From positions 1,302,001 through 1,366,000 of the forward strand of contig CASBWL010000047.1 in the NCBI GenBank assembly GCA_949130495.1: DNA of 64,000 bases, given 5' to 3'. Source of the stretch: Sambucus nigra. Its lineage: Eukaryota; Streptophyta; Magnoliopsida; Dipsacales; Adoxaceae. The position numbers and the translations under genes are program-made. Of the stretch, positions 10,719 through 21,293 are shown in pieces (position 1 is the first letter of the stretch; the number at the start of each line of letters is the position of its first letter). The notes below the pieces were generated by a model. The model had not been told where the DNA came from. It ran no database searches and worked only from the letters and a program-made list of their open reading frames with translations.

Positions 10719-10989
10719 TTGGGAGTTAAAAACTCATCGAAGTCATTAATTTTTTATTTGTAAAATATAACTATCAAGTTAAAAAAAAACTGTACAATCA
10801 AAAATCATAAATACACGTTATATATAAATATATGTAACAAATGATATGTTAAAATTATGTTTTAAAATTAGATAAGACAATACACGAAATCATTTTTTTA
10901 CTTAACATAAACCAATTAATAAGTTACACAATGCGATTATGAATCATCTTGTTTTTAACAAACACGATCACGATCCAAATAAAAAAGCA

Positions 10990-11839
10990 TGCGCAGATCC
11001 GCATCATTTAATGGATCTGGTTTTGCGCCACAAATCGATTTGAATTTTTTTTTATTTTGATTATCACTGCTTTTTTAAAAGTTGTTTGATAAAAAAATCT
11101 TTTTCTTCTGTGAAAATTGTTTTTTATTGTTTCAAACATCTTTTTGCTAAAAAAAAAATGTTTTTTCTTTTGTTTTTGTTGTGTCCTGTCATATGTGTCG
11201 GTTGAGATATGCTGATATGACGTGTTCGATTCGTAATTGTCTTATGAACGTGGGGTCACGCCAGCGATAATAACCAGTGTCACGATCGCCACAATACATT
11301 TTATCAAAATACATATCGTTGTTGCCTTCTAAAAAAAGTGGAAAATACAGTTTTAACGAAAACCTAACAAAAATAAATAAAAAATATTTCCAGCAAAATA
11401 CATTTTTTTAACTAGTTTAAACACAAAAAATAGTTCTTAACCCCCCCAAAAAATAGCTTTACCGAAACATAAAAACACATTTTTTATCAAAGTAAAAAAA
11501 GTTTGAACCAAGAAAAACAAGTTTCAAACATGTCAACATCAATTTTTATGTGTCAATCGCGACACTGGTTATTGCTTGCGGATCGCAACACGTGATGTTA
11601 GTGTATCGCAACTGACACAAATGACACGACACGACATGACAAAAACAAAAGTAAAACATTTTTTTAGCAAAAATCGTTCTTATGAATAAAAAACAATTTT
11701 GACAAATATAATAGATTTTTTTTTAAAGAAAATAGCGTTTCTTAAACTAGTTTTAACACAAAAAATATATTTTAGGGTGAAAAAAAGAACAACTTTATCG
11801 AAAATAAATAAATAACAATTTTTATCAAAATAAAAAAAT
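10990..11839. mobile_element. Fold-back element, unit 1 (right end deleted)
   Basis: The left arm and loop match the fold-back elements of the other units (see 13,791-14,716). The right arm stops at AAAAAAATG near 11,839, where it is joined to the unit tail, losing the outer GGATCCGCG terminus. Confidence 0.65.
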
Positions 11840-13790
11840 GTGCCCTAAGTGCCCTAAGTGCACAAGTTATTATTTTCCTTATAGGGTCAATTTCAATTAC
11901 AACTAATTTTTTTTCCAAAAAGATTACCACAAATTTATGTCTACATTATGTAAATACGGGAAGATAAAATTGAAATATCCTATGTACACTAATGAAATTC
12001 TTAAACCCCAAAAGATACCAACAATTATAATAAGCCGAAGAAGATAATATTTTACTGTATTTGGAAGTGAGTCTCAATAAATAAACATTAAATTCATACA
12101 ATATAGAATGGGAGCGTTATATTTCTCTTTCATAAAGTCATGGGTTTTGATATGTACCTTGTTTGTATGAGACTTGTGAATAAAGATACCACTTGTACAT
12201 ATCAGCTAGTTTCGTATAAATGTACTGTTTTCGCCAAAAAGAATATGGAAACTACAAAAATTGAGTTTTAGACTCGTTAGGAATTATATTTGGAAAATAA
12301 ACTGTCGACAAAGAGTAATTAGACTCGTTGTTAGCAAATTCGTGTCAAAATCACCTTCACTAAGTCCAAACTCACTAAGCCTTCGGTATTTTACATATCA
12401 TGTCCTATCAGGTTTGTATTTTGTTTGGACCATGTTCATTCAATTTTGTTACGGGTCATATCATGTAGTTATAGTAAAAAATTAATCAAAAATTGATTCG
12501 ATAAGTTGTCGTCTGTTGCAGATCCATCAATTAGGAATCCAATTTGGTCATGGCTCCACCCAAACCAGTTAAAAAAGTGATAGGATAATGTCTTGGGAAC
12601 GGGTGGTATCTCAATATGCTTCTCCTACTATTAAGGCAACATGGTTGACACATCAAAATAATAAAAATTAGTGCACGTTTGTTTTAAGTTCCACACTATA
12701 AAGCATTCCAAACACACCTTAATATGAAGTGTGACGCAACAATTTCTCAGTTAATCTCAGCAACAAGTCAGAAGTAAAGGAGTTAGTTTTCAAAAATCTA
12801 ACAACAATTTGAAAGGGTGTAATATCTCATAAAACTACCCAAAATGAAATGAAGGAGAAGTTACACATATCATATCACATTATCTTGAATTATACTAATC
12901 AGATAGAAAAAGTATGAAATAAGGAAATATCAGAATGATGGCTTTGTATCAAAAAATATATTTGTGACATAGCATAACTATCAAAAAACTATTTATTTTG
13001 TTCAAATTTATGTAAAGTTATAGAAATATGTGTTATTGCTCTTTCAAAATACCATACAAACACTAAAAAAAAACAATTTTTGACAGCCTTTGGTTTTCTT
13101 AAGGCTCATAATATTTTTGGCTCTAATTTCACATATATATTTATCATAACTTATAAGTTATGATAGCCCAAACATAATTTGTTTAGTATTAATATTATTG
13201 TACTTATTTTAAATTTCCAATTCACCCATTTAATTTGATCTAATTATAAAATTGGGCGTGATCAACGGAAATAATGGAATAAAAAATGATCGAAAAGTGA
13301 AGCTTCATATCTGTATTCCAATGATATATGGATAGATCCATTTGACCTATTTGATTAAAAAGAGGAATGCTATAGGAACCAGCTAAATGCATCGGAATAC
13401 CCCCACCGGCTGATGTGGCTAACTGAGTTGGCAAGCACCCATGCAAGTAAATAAGCCTAAACCAAGAGAAATGTTTCTTGCGTGGCCTGATGATGATGTT
13501 TATCCAAACAACAACTTCCATTTGGGAGTTAAAAACACATCCAAGTCATTAATTTTTTCTTTGTAAAATATAACTTTCAAGTTAAAAAAAAATAGTACAA
13601 TCAAAAATCATAAATACACGTTATATATAAATATATGTAGTAAAACATATGTTAAAATGATGTTTTAAAATTAGATAAGACAAGACACAAAATCATTTTT
13701 TTAACTTAACACAAACCAATTAAAAAGTTACACAATGCGATTATGAATCATCGAGTTTTTAATAAAGAAGATCACGATCCAAATAAAAAA

Positions 13791-14716
13791 GCGAGCGCGG
13801 ATCCGCATCATTTAATGGATCTGGTTTGGCGCCACAAATCGGTTTTAAAACTTTTTTTATTTTGATTATCACTGCTTTTTTAATAGTTGTTTGATAACCA
13901 AATCTTTTGCTTCTGTCAAAATTGTTTTTTATTGTTACAAACATCTTTTTGCTAAAAAAAAAAAATTTCTTTTGTTTTTGTTGTGTCGTGTCATATGTGC
14001 CGGTTGAGATTTTCTGACATGACGTGTTCGATTGGTAATTGTCTTATGAACATGGGGTCACGCCAGCGATAAGAACCAGTGTCACGATCGCCACAATACA
14101 TTTTTTTAAAAATACATAGAGTTGTTGCCTTCTAAAAAAAAAAGAGGAAAATGCAGTTTTAACAAAAACCAAACAAAAATAAATAAAAAATATTTTCAGC
14201 AAAATACATTATTTTAACTAGTTTAAACACAAAAAATATTTCTTAACCAAAAAAAAAAACAGCTTGACCGAAACATAAAAACACGTTTTTTATCAAAGTA
14301 AAAAAGTTTGACCCAAGAAAAACAAGTTTGAAACATGTCAACATCAATTTATATGTGTCGATCGCGACATTGGTTATTGTTTGCGAATCGCAACACGTGA
14401 TGTTAGTGTATCGCAACTAACACAAATGACACGACACGACATGACAAAAAACAAAAGTAAAACATTTTTTTAGCAAAAATCGTTCTTATGAATAAAAAAC
14501 AATTTTGACAAATATAATAGATTTTTTTTAAAGAAAATAGCGTTTCTTAAACTAGTTTTAACACAAAAAATATATTTTAGGGTGAAAAAAAGAACAACAT
14601 TATCGAAAATAAATAAATAACAATTTTTATCAAAATAAAAAAATGTTTTAAAATCGATTTGTTAGTGCCACTACCATGATCCCACATCCATTAAATGACG
14701 CGGATCCGCGCCGGCG
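13791..14716. mobile_element. Fold-back (long inverted repeat) element, unit 2
   Basis: The left arm (about 13,791-14,096) and right arm (about 14,352-14,716) are imperfect inverted repeats along their length, with a loop of about 255 bp. Landmarks in mirrored order are GCGCGGATCCGC, then TCATTTAATGGAT, then AAATCG.TTTTAAAAC, TTTTGCTAAAAAA, TGTCGTGTCAT.TGTGTC, and inner AATAACCA.TGTC.CGATCG. No transposase frame is present. It resembles a fold-back or MITE-like DNA element. A transcript would form a long imperfect dsRNA, which suggests a small-RNA source but does not prove one. Confidence 0.7.
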
Positions 14717-14799
14717 ACAATAACCGCTGCCTACAACACGAACATGTTTAAATGAAAAATGGCATAATGGGAAATCTTATTTAGGCAAAAAATATATAT

Positions 14800-15180
14800 T
14801 TTGTATTCTGTCGTATTTTAATTGATTCGTGCTCATCTAAATAAAAATAAGTATTTGTGTTACCGTGTTTCATTTTTAATTCGTCGTGTTAGTGTTAGGT
14901 ACAAAAATGTGAAGGTCATGTTCTGTTTTAATTGGTTCGTAACAGTGTTAGATAAATAAAAAAATGTATATTTCGTATTGTGTTCCATTTTATTTGAGTC
15001 ATGCTCATGTTTAAAAAAATAGGAGTTGATTTTGTCTCGTGTTATTTTTAAATGGTCGTGTCTGTGTTTGGTAAATAAAAATGAAGGTCGTATTCTAATT
15101 TAATTTGTTCTAGATCGTGTTAGATAAATAAAATAAAAATCTTATTATGTCATATTTTAATTGAGTCTTATTCATATTTA
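14800..15180 (+). repeat. Degenerate minisatellite, period about 55-65 bp
   Basis: Six to seven degraded copies of a unit built on a TCGTGTT-like word, then ATTTTAATTGGTTCGT, then GTGTTAGATAAATAAAA. The same array occurs at about 22,300-22,690, 30,230-30,610, 36,950-37,098 continuing at 41,226-41,440, 44,560-44,640 and 61,210-61,590. Non-coding. Confidence 0.65.
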
Positions 15181-15904
15181 GAGATTAATTTATAATATTT
15201 TAAAATTATTTATTTGAAATTAAAATGAAAATTAGAATAACAGAGAAAATATTTGTTATGATTAAAATTTTGTCCATTAAACTCCAATCAATCAAACAAG
15301 ATAAATAAAGAAGATAAATTATTATGACAAATCATCTTGTTCTAAATTGAAGTGGCATGCCATGTCAGCCAGTTGAGTTAGGCGGTAAGCTTTTGCAGGT
15401 ACGTAAAGCAATTTCTCTAAATGAAAAATATCACAAATATTTTTTATACAATATAAAATTTCATCTCAAAACTATATTGTTTTCCTAGGTAGATTGTGAA
15501 AAAAAATTAATTCTGCATTACATAAATTAATTCAGACATTAGTAAAAGAATAACTACACGCAGATTGCATCGTTATTAAAAAAAAGTTTCCAACAAAGAA
15601 ATAAAGCTTAAAAAATACAAACCAAATATATCTTGAGTCAGAGAGAAAAGTTATTAACATGTACTAAATTCATGTAATATTAGAGAATCGGAACACAGAT
15701 TCATAACATCCATGTATTGAAACAGATCCAAACAAAAATTGCCCAAAAATACAAATATGCTCTTACCCATTTCAAAAACTTATTATCCCACGAACACCAT
15801 TTCAATCATTGACACCAAACCCAAATACATTTCCCACCACTTCATTCATATATAAAATATAAATATATCAGCTAGCCTTGGATAATAAAAGCACCTATGC
15901 CGCA

Positions 15905-16300
15905 TCAAATACCGATTTCAACGGGTTCCTCTTTGTTAAGATTCAATTCATCATTTTCCTCTTTGATCTCATTCTTCAAAGTTTCATTTCCAATCAGTTC
16001 ATCTACCTTCAAATTTTCTTCATTTTCGGACACTGCCAACTCATCTTTTTTATCAGTCGCACCATTTTTTTTCCCTATCATAGCATTTTTTTCATTCTCC
16101 TCCATAACCAACCCCTCATTTTTTATAGGCACTCCATCTTTTTTCTCAATGATTTCATATTCTTTATTTTCAATATGCACATCCACTTTTGCCTCAATCT
16201 TAGATTTTTCCTCATACGTGGGCATGAGTTCCTTATTCTCAATAGCAACTTCATTTTGGTTGGTTTCTTTCAGATTCTTATTTTCTCCTTCTTTTGGCAT
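15905..16300 (-). pseudogene. Glu/Lys-rich small protein, copy 1 (5' end broken)
   Basis: Unknown function. The frame from the internal ATG (MPKEGENKN) runs 131 codons to the stop after EEPVEIGI and is rich in Glu, Lys, Asn and Asp, so it is predicted to be disordered and highly charged. In copies 4 and 5 translation can start further up at MEKNNYC. Here that start reads MKKNNYSR and then meets a stop, so the N-terminus is lost. A TATAAATA box lies about 80 bp upstream of the lost ATG. No signal peptide, membrane segment or known domain is visible. The plus strand is also open in two frames over the same stretch because GAA/AAG-type codons give few antisense stops. It could be a relic or a composition artefact. 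Confidence 0.35.
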
Positions 16301-16446
16301 GACCTCCTCATCTATCTTGAAGTTTGACACATTCACCTCAATTTAACGGGAATAGTTGTTTTTCTTCATCTAAGCTCTTTAAACTCACAAAGAACAATAA
16401 TAAAATGTTGGCCAAAGGGATATGTAGAATCGATGTGCGTAGGCTT

Positions 16447-16454
16447 ATTTATAA
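16447..16454 (-). promoter_or_regulatory. TATA box of Glu/Lys-rich copy 1
   Basis: TATAAATA on the minus strand, embedded in TTTTTATAAATAAGCC. Present at the same place upstream of all five copies (also 18,748-18,755, 26,679-26,686, 31,871-31,878 and 45,745-45,752). Directly upstream is a 44-bp direct repeat. Confidence 0.5.
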
Positions 16455-16798
16455 AAATAGTTAGCCCTTTTGCATTCTCTTAACTTTAATACATATCAAA
16501 ATAGTTAGCCCTTTTGCATTCTATTAACTTTAATGCATATGGGTGGAAAACCAACAAGTTAACGTTTGAGAGAAATGTAAGATTTGGAAAGCCAAAAGGT
16601 TATTCGTAATTGAGTAAATCGCTTTATTTTGAAGCGGGAATGACTATAGACGTCTTAGTGGGCACTCTTTTTTATCAGGGGCGTTATTTATTTTTCTAAT
16701 TAATTCAATCATATATTATTTGACAATTGATTAAATATAAATTTTATTATGAAGACATTACAGTTGTTTTACTAACTTTAGACGCTATTTACTAATGA

Positions 16799-17021
16799 CT
16801 AGTTTTAAACCATGCGCGATGCACGGATGAAAAAATGAAGAAATGTGGTTTCATTTTTTCTTGGCCATGGTTAAAATATTCTTTAATATTAAACAGTTCA
16901 TTGAATTTCTTATAAAAACATTGTAATGATATTGCTTTTTAGTTTTTATTTCAGAATTAAATCTCATTTAAATCTGAGAATTTGATAAACTTGGCTACGC
17001 ATCGTGTGGCCTGCATACTAG
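16799..17021. mobile_element. 223-bp segment with Helitron-like 3' termini at both edges (unit 2)
   Basis: The left edge is A|CTAG followed by an imperfect inverted GCGCGATGCACGG hairpin, which on the minus strand reads as a Helitron 3' end. The right edge is a GC-rich hairpin GGCTACGC-ATC-GTGTGGCC (16,993-17,011), then TGCATA and CTAG|T, a 3' end on the plus strand. The flanking A and T match insertion at an AT dinucleotide. No 5' TC terminus or Rep/helicase frame is seen. Copies: 19,101-19,323 and 27,032-27,254. The left edge alone recurs near 46,098 and, as TTAG, near 59,064. Confidence 0.5.
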
Positions 17022-18207
17022 TATTTACTATTTTGAGACTCAAAATATGTGCCCTAAGTGCACCAATTATTATTTTCCTTATAGGGTAAATTTCAATTAC
17101 AACTAATTTTTTTTCCAAAAAGATTACCACAAATTTATGTCTACATTATGAAAATACGTGAAGATAAAATTGAAATATCCTATTTACACTAATGAAATTC
17201 TTAAACCCCGAAAGATACCAACAAGTATAATAAATTTCTCTTTCATAAATTCATACAATATAGAATGGGAGCGTTATATTTCTCTTTCATAAAGTCATGG
17301 GTTTTGATATGTACATTGTTTGTATGAGACTTGTGAATAAAGATATCACTTGTACATATCAGCTAGTTTCGTATAAATGTACTGTTTTCGCCAAAAAGAA
17401 TATGGCAACTACAAAAATTGATTTTTTAGACTCGTTAGGAATTATATTTGGAAAATAAACCGTCGGCAAAGAGTAATTAGACTCGTTGTTAGAAAATTCG
17501 TGTCAAAATCACCTTCACTAAGTCCAAACTCACTAAGCCTTCGGTATTTTACATATCATGTCCTATCAGGTTTGTATATTGTTTGGACCATGTTCAAATC
17601 ATTTTGTTACGGGTCATATCATGTAGTTATAGTAAAAAATTAATCAAAACTTGATTCGATAAGTTGTCGTCTGTTGCAAATCCATCAATTAGGAATCCGA
17701 TGTTGTCATGGCCCCACCAAAACCAGTTAAAAAAGTGATAGGATAATGTCTTGGGAACGGGTGGTATCTCAATATGCTTCTCCTACTACTAAGGCAACAT
17801 GGTTCACACATCAAAATAATAAAAATTAATGCACGTTTGTTTTAAGTTCCACACTATAAAACATTCCAAAAACACCTTAATATGAAGTGTGACGCATAAA
17901 ATTTCTCTGTTAATCTCAGCAACAAGTCAGAAGTAAAGGAGTTAGGGAGAAAGTTATTAACATGTAGTAAATTCATGTAATATTAGAGAATGGGAACACA
18001 GATTCATAACATCCATGGATTGAAACAGATCCAAACAAAAATTGCCCAAAAATACAAATATGCTCTTACCCATTTCAAAAATTTATTATCCCACAAACAC
18101 CATTCCAATCACTGACACCAAACCCAAATACATTTCCCACCACGTTATTCATATATAAAATATAAATGTATAAGCTAGCCTTGGATAATAGAAGCACCCA
18201 TGCCGCA

Positions 18208-18717
18208 TCAAATACCGACTTCAACGGGTTCCTCTTTGTTAAGATTCAATTCATCATTTTCCTCTTTGATCTCATTCTTCATAGTTTCATTTTCAATCAT
18301 TTCATCTACCTTCAAATTTTCTTCATTTTCGGACACAGCCAACTCATCTCTTTTATTAGTCGCGCCATCTTTTTTCCCAATCATAGCATTTTTTTCATTC
18401 TCTGTAATAATCAACCCCTCATTTTTTATAGGCACTCCATCTTTTTTCTCAAAGATTTCATTTTCTTTATTTTCAATATGCAAATCCTCTTTTGCCTCAA
18501 TCTTAGATTTTTCCTCATACGTGGGCATGAGTTCCTTATTCTCAATAGCAACTTCATTTTGGTTGGTTTCTTTGAGATTCTTATTTTCTCCTTCTTTTGG
18601 CATGACCTCCTCATTTATCTTGAATTTGACACATTCACCTGATTTGAACGACAATAGTTGTTTTTCTCCATCTAAGCTCTCTAAACTCACAAAGAACAAT
18701 AATAAAATGTTGGCCAA
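18208..18717 (-). CDS. Glu/Lys-rich small protein, copy 2 (frameshifted N-terminus)
   Basis: Unknown function. From the internal ATG at 18,603 (MPKEGENKN) the frame is open for 131 codons to EEPVEVGI. A 1-nt deletion just upstream (GTCAAATTC instead of GTCAAACTTC) removes the MEKNNYC start used in copies 4 and 5. It joins the frame instead to an upstream open stretch that reads ANILLLFFVSLESLDGEKQ, hydrophobic and signal-peptide-like, but with TTG rather than ATG at its head. If the non-ATG start were used this would be a 169-residue secreted-type protein; I think that unlikely. The ORF also carries a 4-bp change matching the first bases of an LTR (see findings). TATA box at 18,748-18,755. 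Confidence 0.35.
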   Translation of the reverse strand: MANILLLFFVSLESLDGEKQLLSFKSGECVKFKINEEVMPKEGENKNLKETNQNEVAIENKELMPTYEEKSKIEAKEDLHIENKENEIFEKKDGVPIKNEGLIITENEKNAMIGKKDGATNKRDELAVSENEENLKVDEMIENETMKNEIKEENDELNLNKEEPVEVGI

Positions 18718-19100
18718 AGGGATATGTCAAATAGATGTGCGTAGGCTTATTTATAAAAACAGTTAGCCCTTTTGCATTCTCTTAACTTTAATACATATCA
18801 AAATAGTTAGCCCTTTTGCATTCTCTTAACTTTCATGCATATGGGTGGAAAAGCCGCAAGTTAACGTTTGAGACAAATGTAAGATATGGAAATCCAAAAG
18901 GTTATTCGTAATTGAGTAAATCGCTTTATTTTGAAGCGGGAATGACTATAGGCGTCTTAGTGGGCACTCTTTTTTATTAGGGGCGTTATATATTTTTTTA
19001 ATTAATTCAATCATATATTATTTGACAATTGATTAAATATAACTTTTATTATGAAGACATTACAGTTGTTTTACTAACTTTAGACGTTATTTACTAACGA

Positions 19101-19323
19101 CTAGTTTTAAACCAAGCGCGATGCACGGATGGAAATATGAAGAAATGTAGTTTCTTTTTTTCATGGTCATGGTTAAAATATTTTTTAATATTAAACAGTT
19201 CATTGAATTTCTTATAAAAACTTTATAATGATATTTCTTTTTAGTTTTTATTTCAGAATTAAATCTCATTTAAATCTTAGAATTTGATAAACTTGGCTAC
19301 GCATCGTGTGGCCTGCATACTAG
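19101..19323. mobile_element. Segment with Helitron-like 3' termini at both edges (unit 3)
   Basis: Second copy of the 223-bp segment described at 16,799-17,021, with CTAG at each edge between A and T. Confidence 0.45.
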
Positions 19324-21293
19324 TATTTACTATTTTGAGACTCAAAATATGTGCCCTTAAGTGCACAAATTATTATTTTCCTTATAAGGTAAATTTCAAT
19401 TACAACTAATTTTTTTTCCAAAAAGATTACCACAGATTTATGTCAACATTATGAAAACACGTGAAGATAAAATTGAAATATCCTATGTACACTAATGAAA
19501 TTCTTAAACCCCAAAAGATACCAAGTATAATAAGCCGAAGAAGATAATATTTTACTGTATTTTGGAAGTGAGACTCAATAAACAAACAATAAATTCATAC
19601 AATATAGAATGGGAGCGTTATATATATCTTTCAAAAAGTCATGGGTTTTGATATGTACCTTGTTTGTATGAGACTTGTGAATAAAGATACCACTTGTACA
19701 TATCAGCTAGTTTCGTATAAATGTTATGTTTTCGCCAAAAAGAATATGGCAAGTACAAAAATTGAGTTTTTTGACTCGTTAGAAATTATATTTGGAAAAT
19801 AAACCGTCGACAAAGAGTAATTAGACTCGTTGTTAGCAAATTCGTGTCAAAATCACCTTCACTAAGTCCAAACTCACTAAGCCTTCGGTATTTTACATAT
19901 CATGTCCTATCAGGTTTGTATTTTGTTTGGACCATGTTCATATCATTTTGTTACGGGTCATATAATGTAGTTATAGTAAAAAATTAATCAAAACATGATT
20001 CGATAAGTTGTCGTCTGTTGCAGATCCATCAATTAGGAATCCGATTTGGTCATGGCTCCACCCAAACCAGTTAAAAAAGTGATAGGATAATGTCTTGGGA
20101 ACGGGTGGTATTTCAATATGCTTCTCCTACTACTAAGGCAACATGGTTCACACATCAAAATAATAAAAATTAGTGCACGTTTGTTTTAAGTTCCACACTA
20201 TAAAACATTCCAAAAACACCTTAATATGAAGTGTGACGCAACAATTTCTCAGTTAATCTCAGCAACAAGTCAGAAGTAAAGGAGTTAGTTTTCAAACATC
20301 TAACAACAATTTGAAAGGGTGTAATATCACATCAAACTACCCAAAATGAAATGAAGGAGAACTTACACATATCATATCACATTATCTTGAATTATACAAA
20401 TCGATAGAAAAAGTATGAAATAAGGAAATATCAGAACGATGGCTTTGTATCAAAAAATATATTTGTGACATAGGATAACTATCAAAAAACAATTTATTTT
20501 ATTTCAAATTTATGTAAAGTTAAAGAAATATGTGTTATTGCTCTTTCAAAATACCATACAAACACTAAATAAAAAACTATTTTTGACAGCCTTTGGTTTT
20601 CTTAAGGCTCATAATATTTTTGGCTCTAATTTCACATATATATTTATCTTAACTTATAAGTTATGATAGCCCAAACAAAATTTGTTTAGTATTAATATTA
20701 TTATACTTATTTTAAATTTCCAAGTCACCCATTTAATTTGATCTAATTGTAAAATTGGGCATGATCAACGGAAATAATGGAATAAAAAATGATCGAAAAG
20801 TGAAGCTTTATATCTGTATTCCAATGATATATGGATGGATCCATTTGACCTATTTGATTAAAAAGAGGAATGCTATAGGAACCGACCAAATGCATCGGAA
20901 TACCCCCACCGGCTGATGTGGCTAACTGAGTTGGCAAGCACCCATGCAAGTAAATAAGCCTAAACCAAGAGAAATGTCTCTTACGTGGCCTGATGATGAT
21001 GTTTATCCAAACAACAACTTCCATTTGGGATTTAAAAACACATCCAAGTCATTAATTTTTTGTTTGTAAAATATAACTTTCAAGTTAAAAAAAACCAGTA
21101 CAATCAAAAATCATAAATACATGTTATATATAAATATAAGTAACAAAACATATGTTAAAATTATGTTTTAAAATTAGATAAGACAAGACACGAAATAATT
21201 TTTTTTACTTAACACAAACCAATTAAAAAGTTACACAATGCGATTATGAATCATCTAGTTTTTAACAAACAAGATCACGATCCAAATAAAAAA

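Larger units (their letters stand above)
1..12259 (+). repeat. Tandem unit 1 of the 5.2-kb array (interrupted and deleted)
   Basis: The first copy of the head-to-tail repeat. Its leader (1-575) recurs at 12,260, 17,420, 19,760 and 27,690. A 9.4-kb retrotransposon occupies 581-10,025, after which the unit resumes at 10,026 exactly where the other copies continue. Without the insertion the copy is only about 2.8 kb, because everything between the right arm of the fold-back element (11,839) and the tail segment beginning GTGCCCTAAGTGC is missing, including the Glu/Lys-rich ORF. Bases 1-575 and 11,850-12,259 contain no gene that I can see. Confidence 0.8.
12260..17419 (+). repeat. Tandem unit 2 (full length, about 5.16 kb)
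   Basis: The most complete copy: leader (12,260-12,835), 93-codon frame region, fold-back element, minisatellite (about 14,800-15,180), an AT-rich stretch with no gene (15,180-15,880), the Glu/Lys-rich ORF region (15,905-16,336), its promoter, the 223-bp segment with Helitron-like ends (16,799-17,021) and the tail (17,040-17,419). It is the reference for recognising deletions and insertions in the other copies. Confidence 0.85.
17420..19759 (+). repeat. Tandem unit 3 (internally deleted, 2.3 kb)
   Basis: The leader runs to AAGGAGTTAG at about 17,944 and then jumps to GGAGAAAGTTATTAACATG, which in unit 2 lies about 2.8 kb further on. The 93-codon frame region, fold-back element and minisatellite are all missing, while the Glu/Lys-rich ORF and tail remain. 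Confidence 0.8.

Noticed and set aside
13240..13521. The 93-codon frame in units 2, 4 and 5 as a conserved gene
   Set aside because: Units are young duplicates and differences fall at silent and replacing sites alike. No promoter or domain; one low-confidence entry is kept for unit 1 only.
13759..13944. 61-codon frames repeated at 21,262 and 29,197
   Set aside because: They lie in the arm of the fold-back element and reflect its inverted-repeat sequence.
15878..16346. Two long plus-strand frames, rich in Phe, Ser and Ile, opposite the Glu/Lys-rich ORF (also in the other copies)
   Set aside because: They are antisense shadows of GAA/AAG-rich codons. The TATA box and in-frame insertion support the minus strand.
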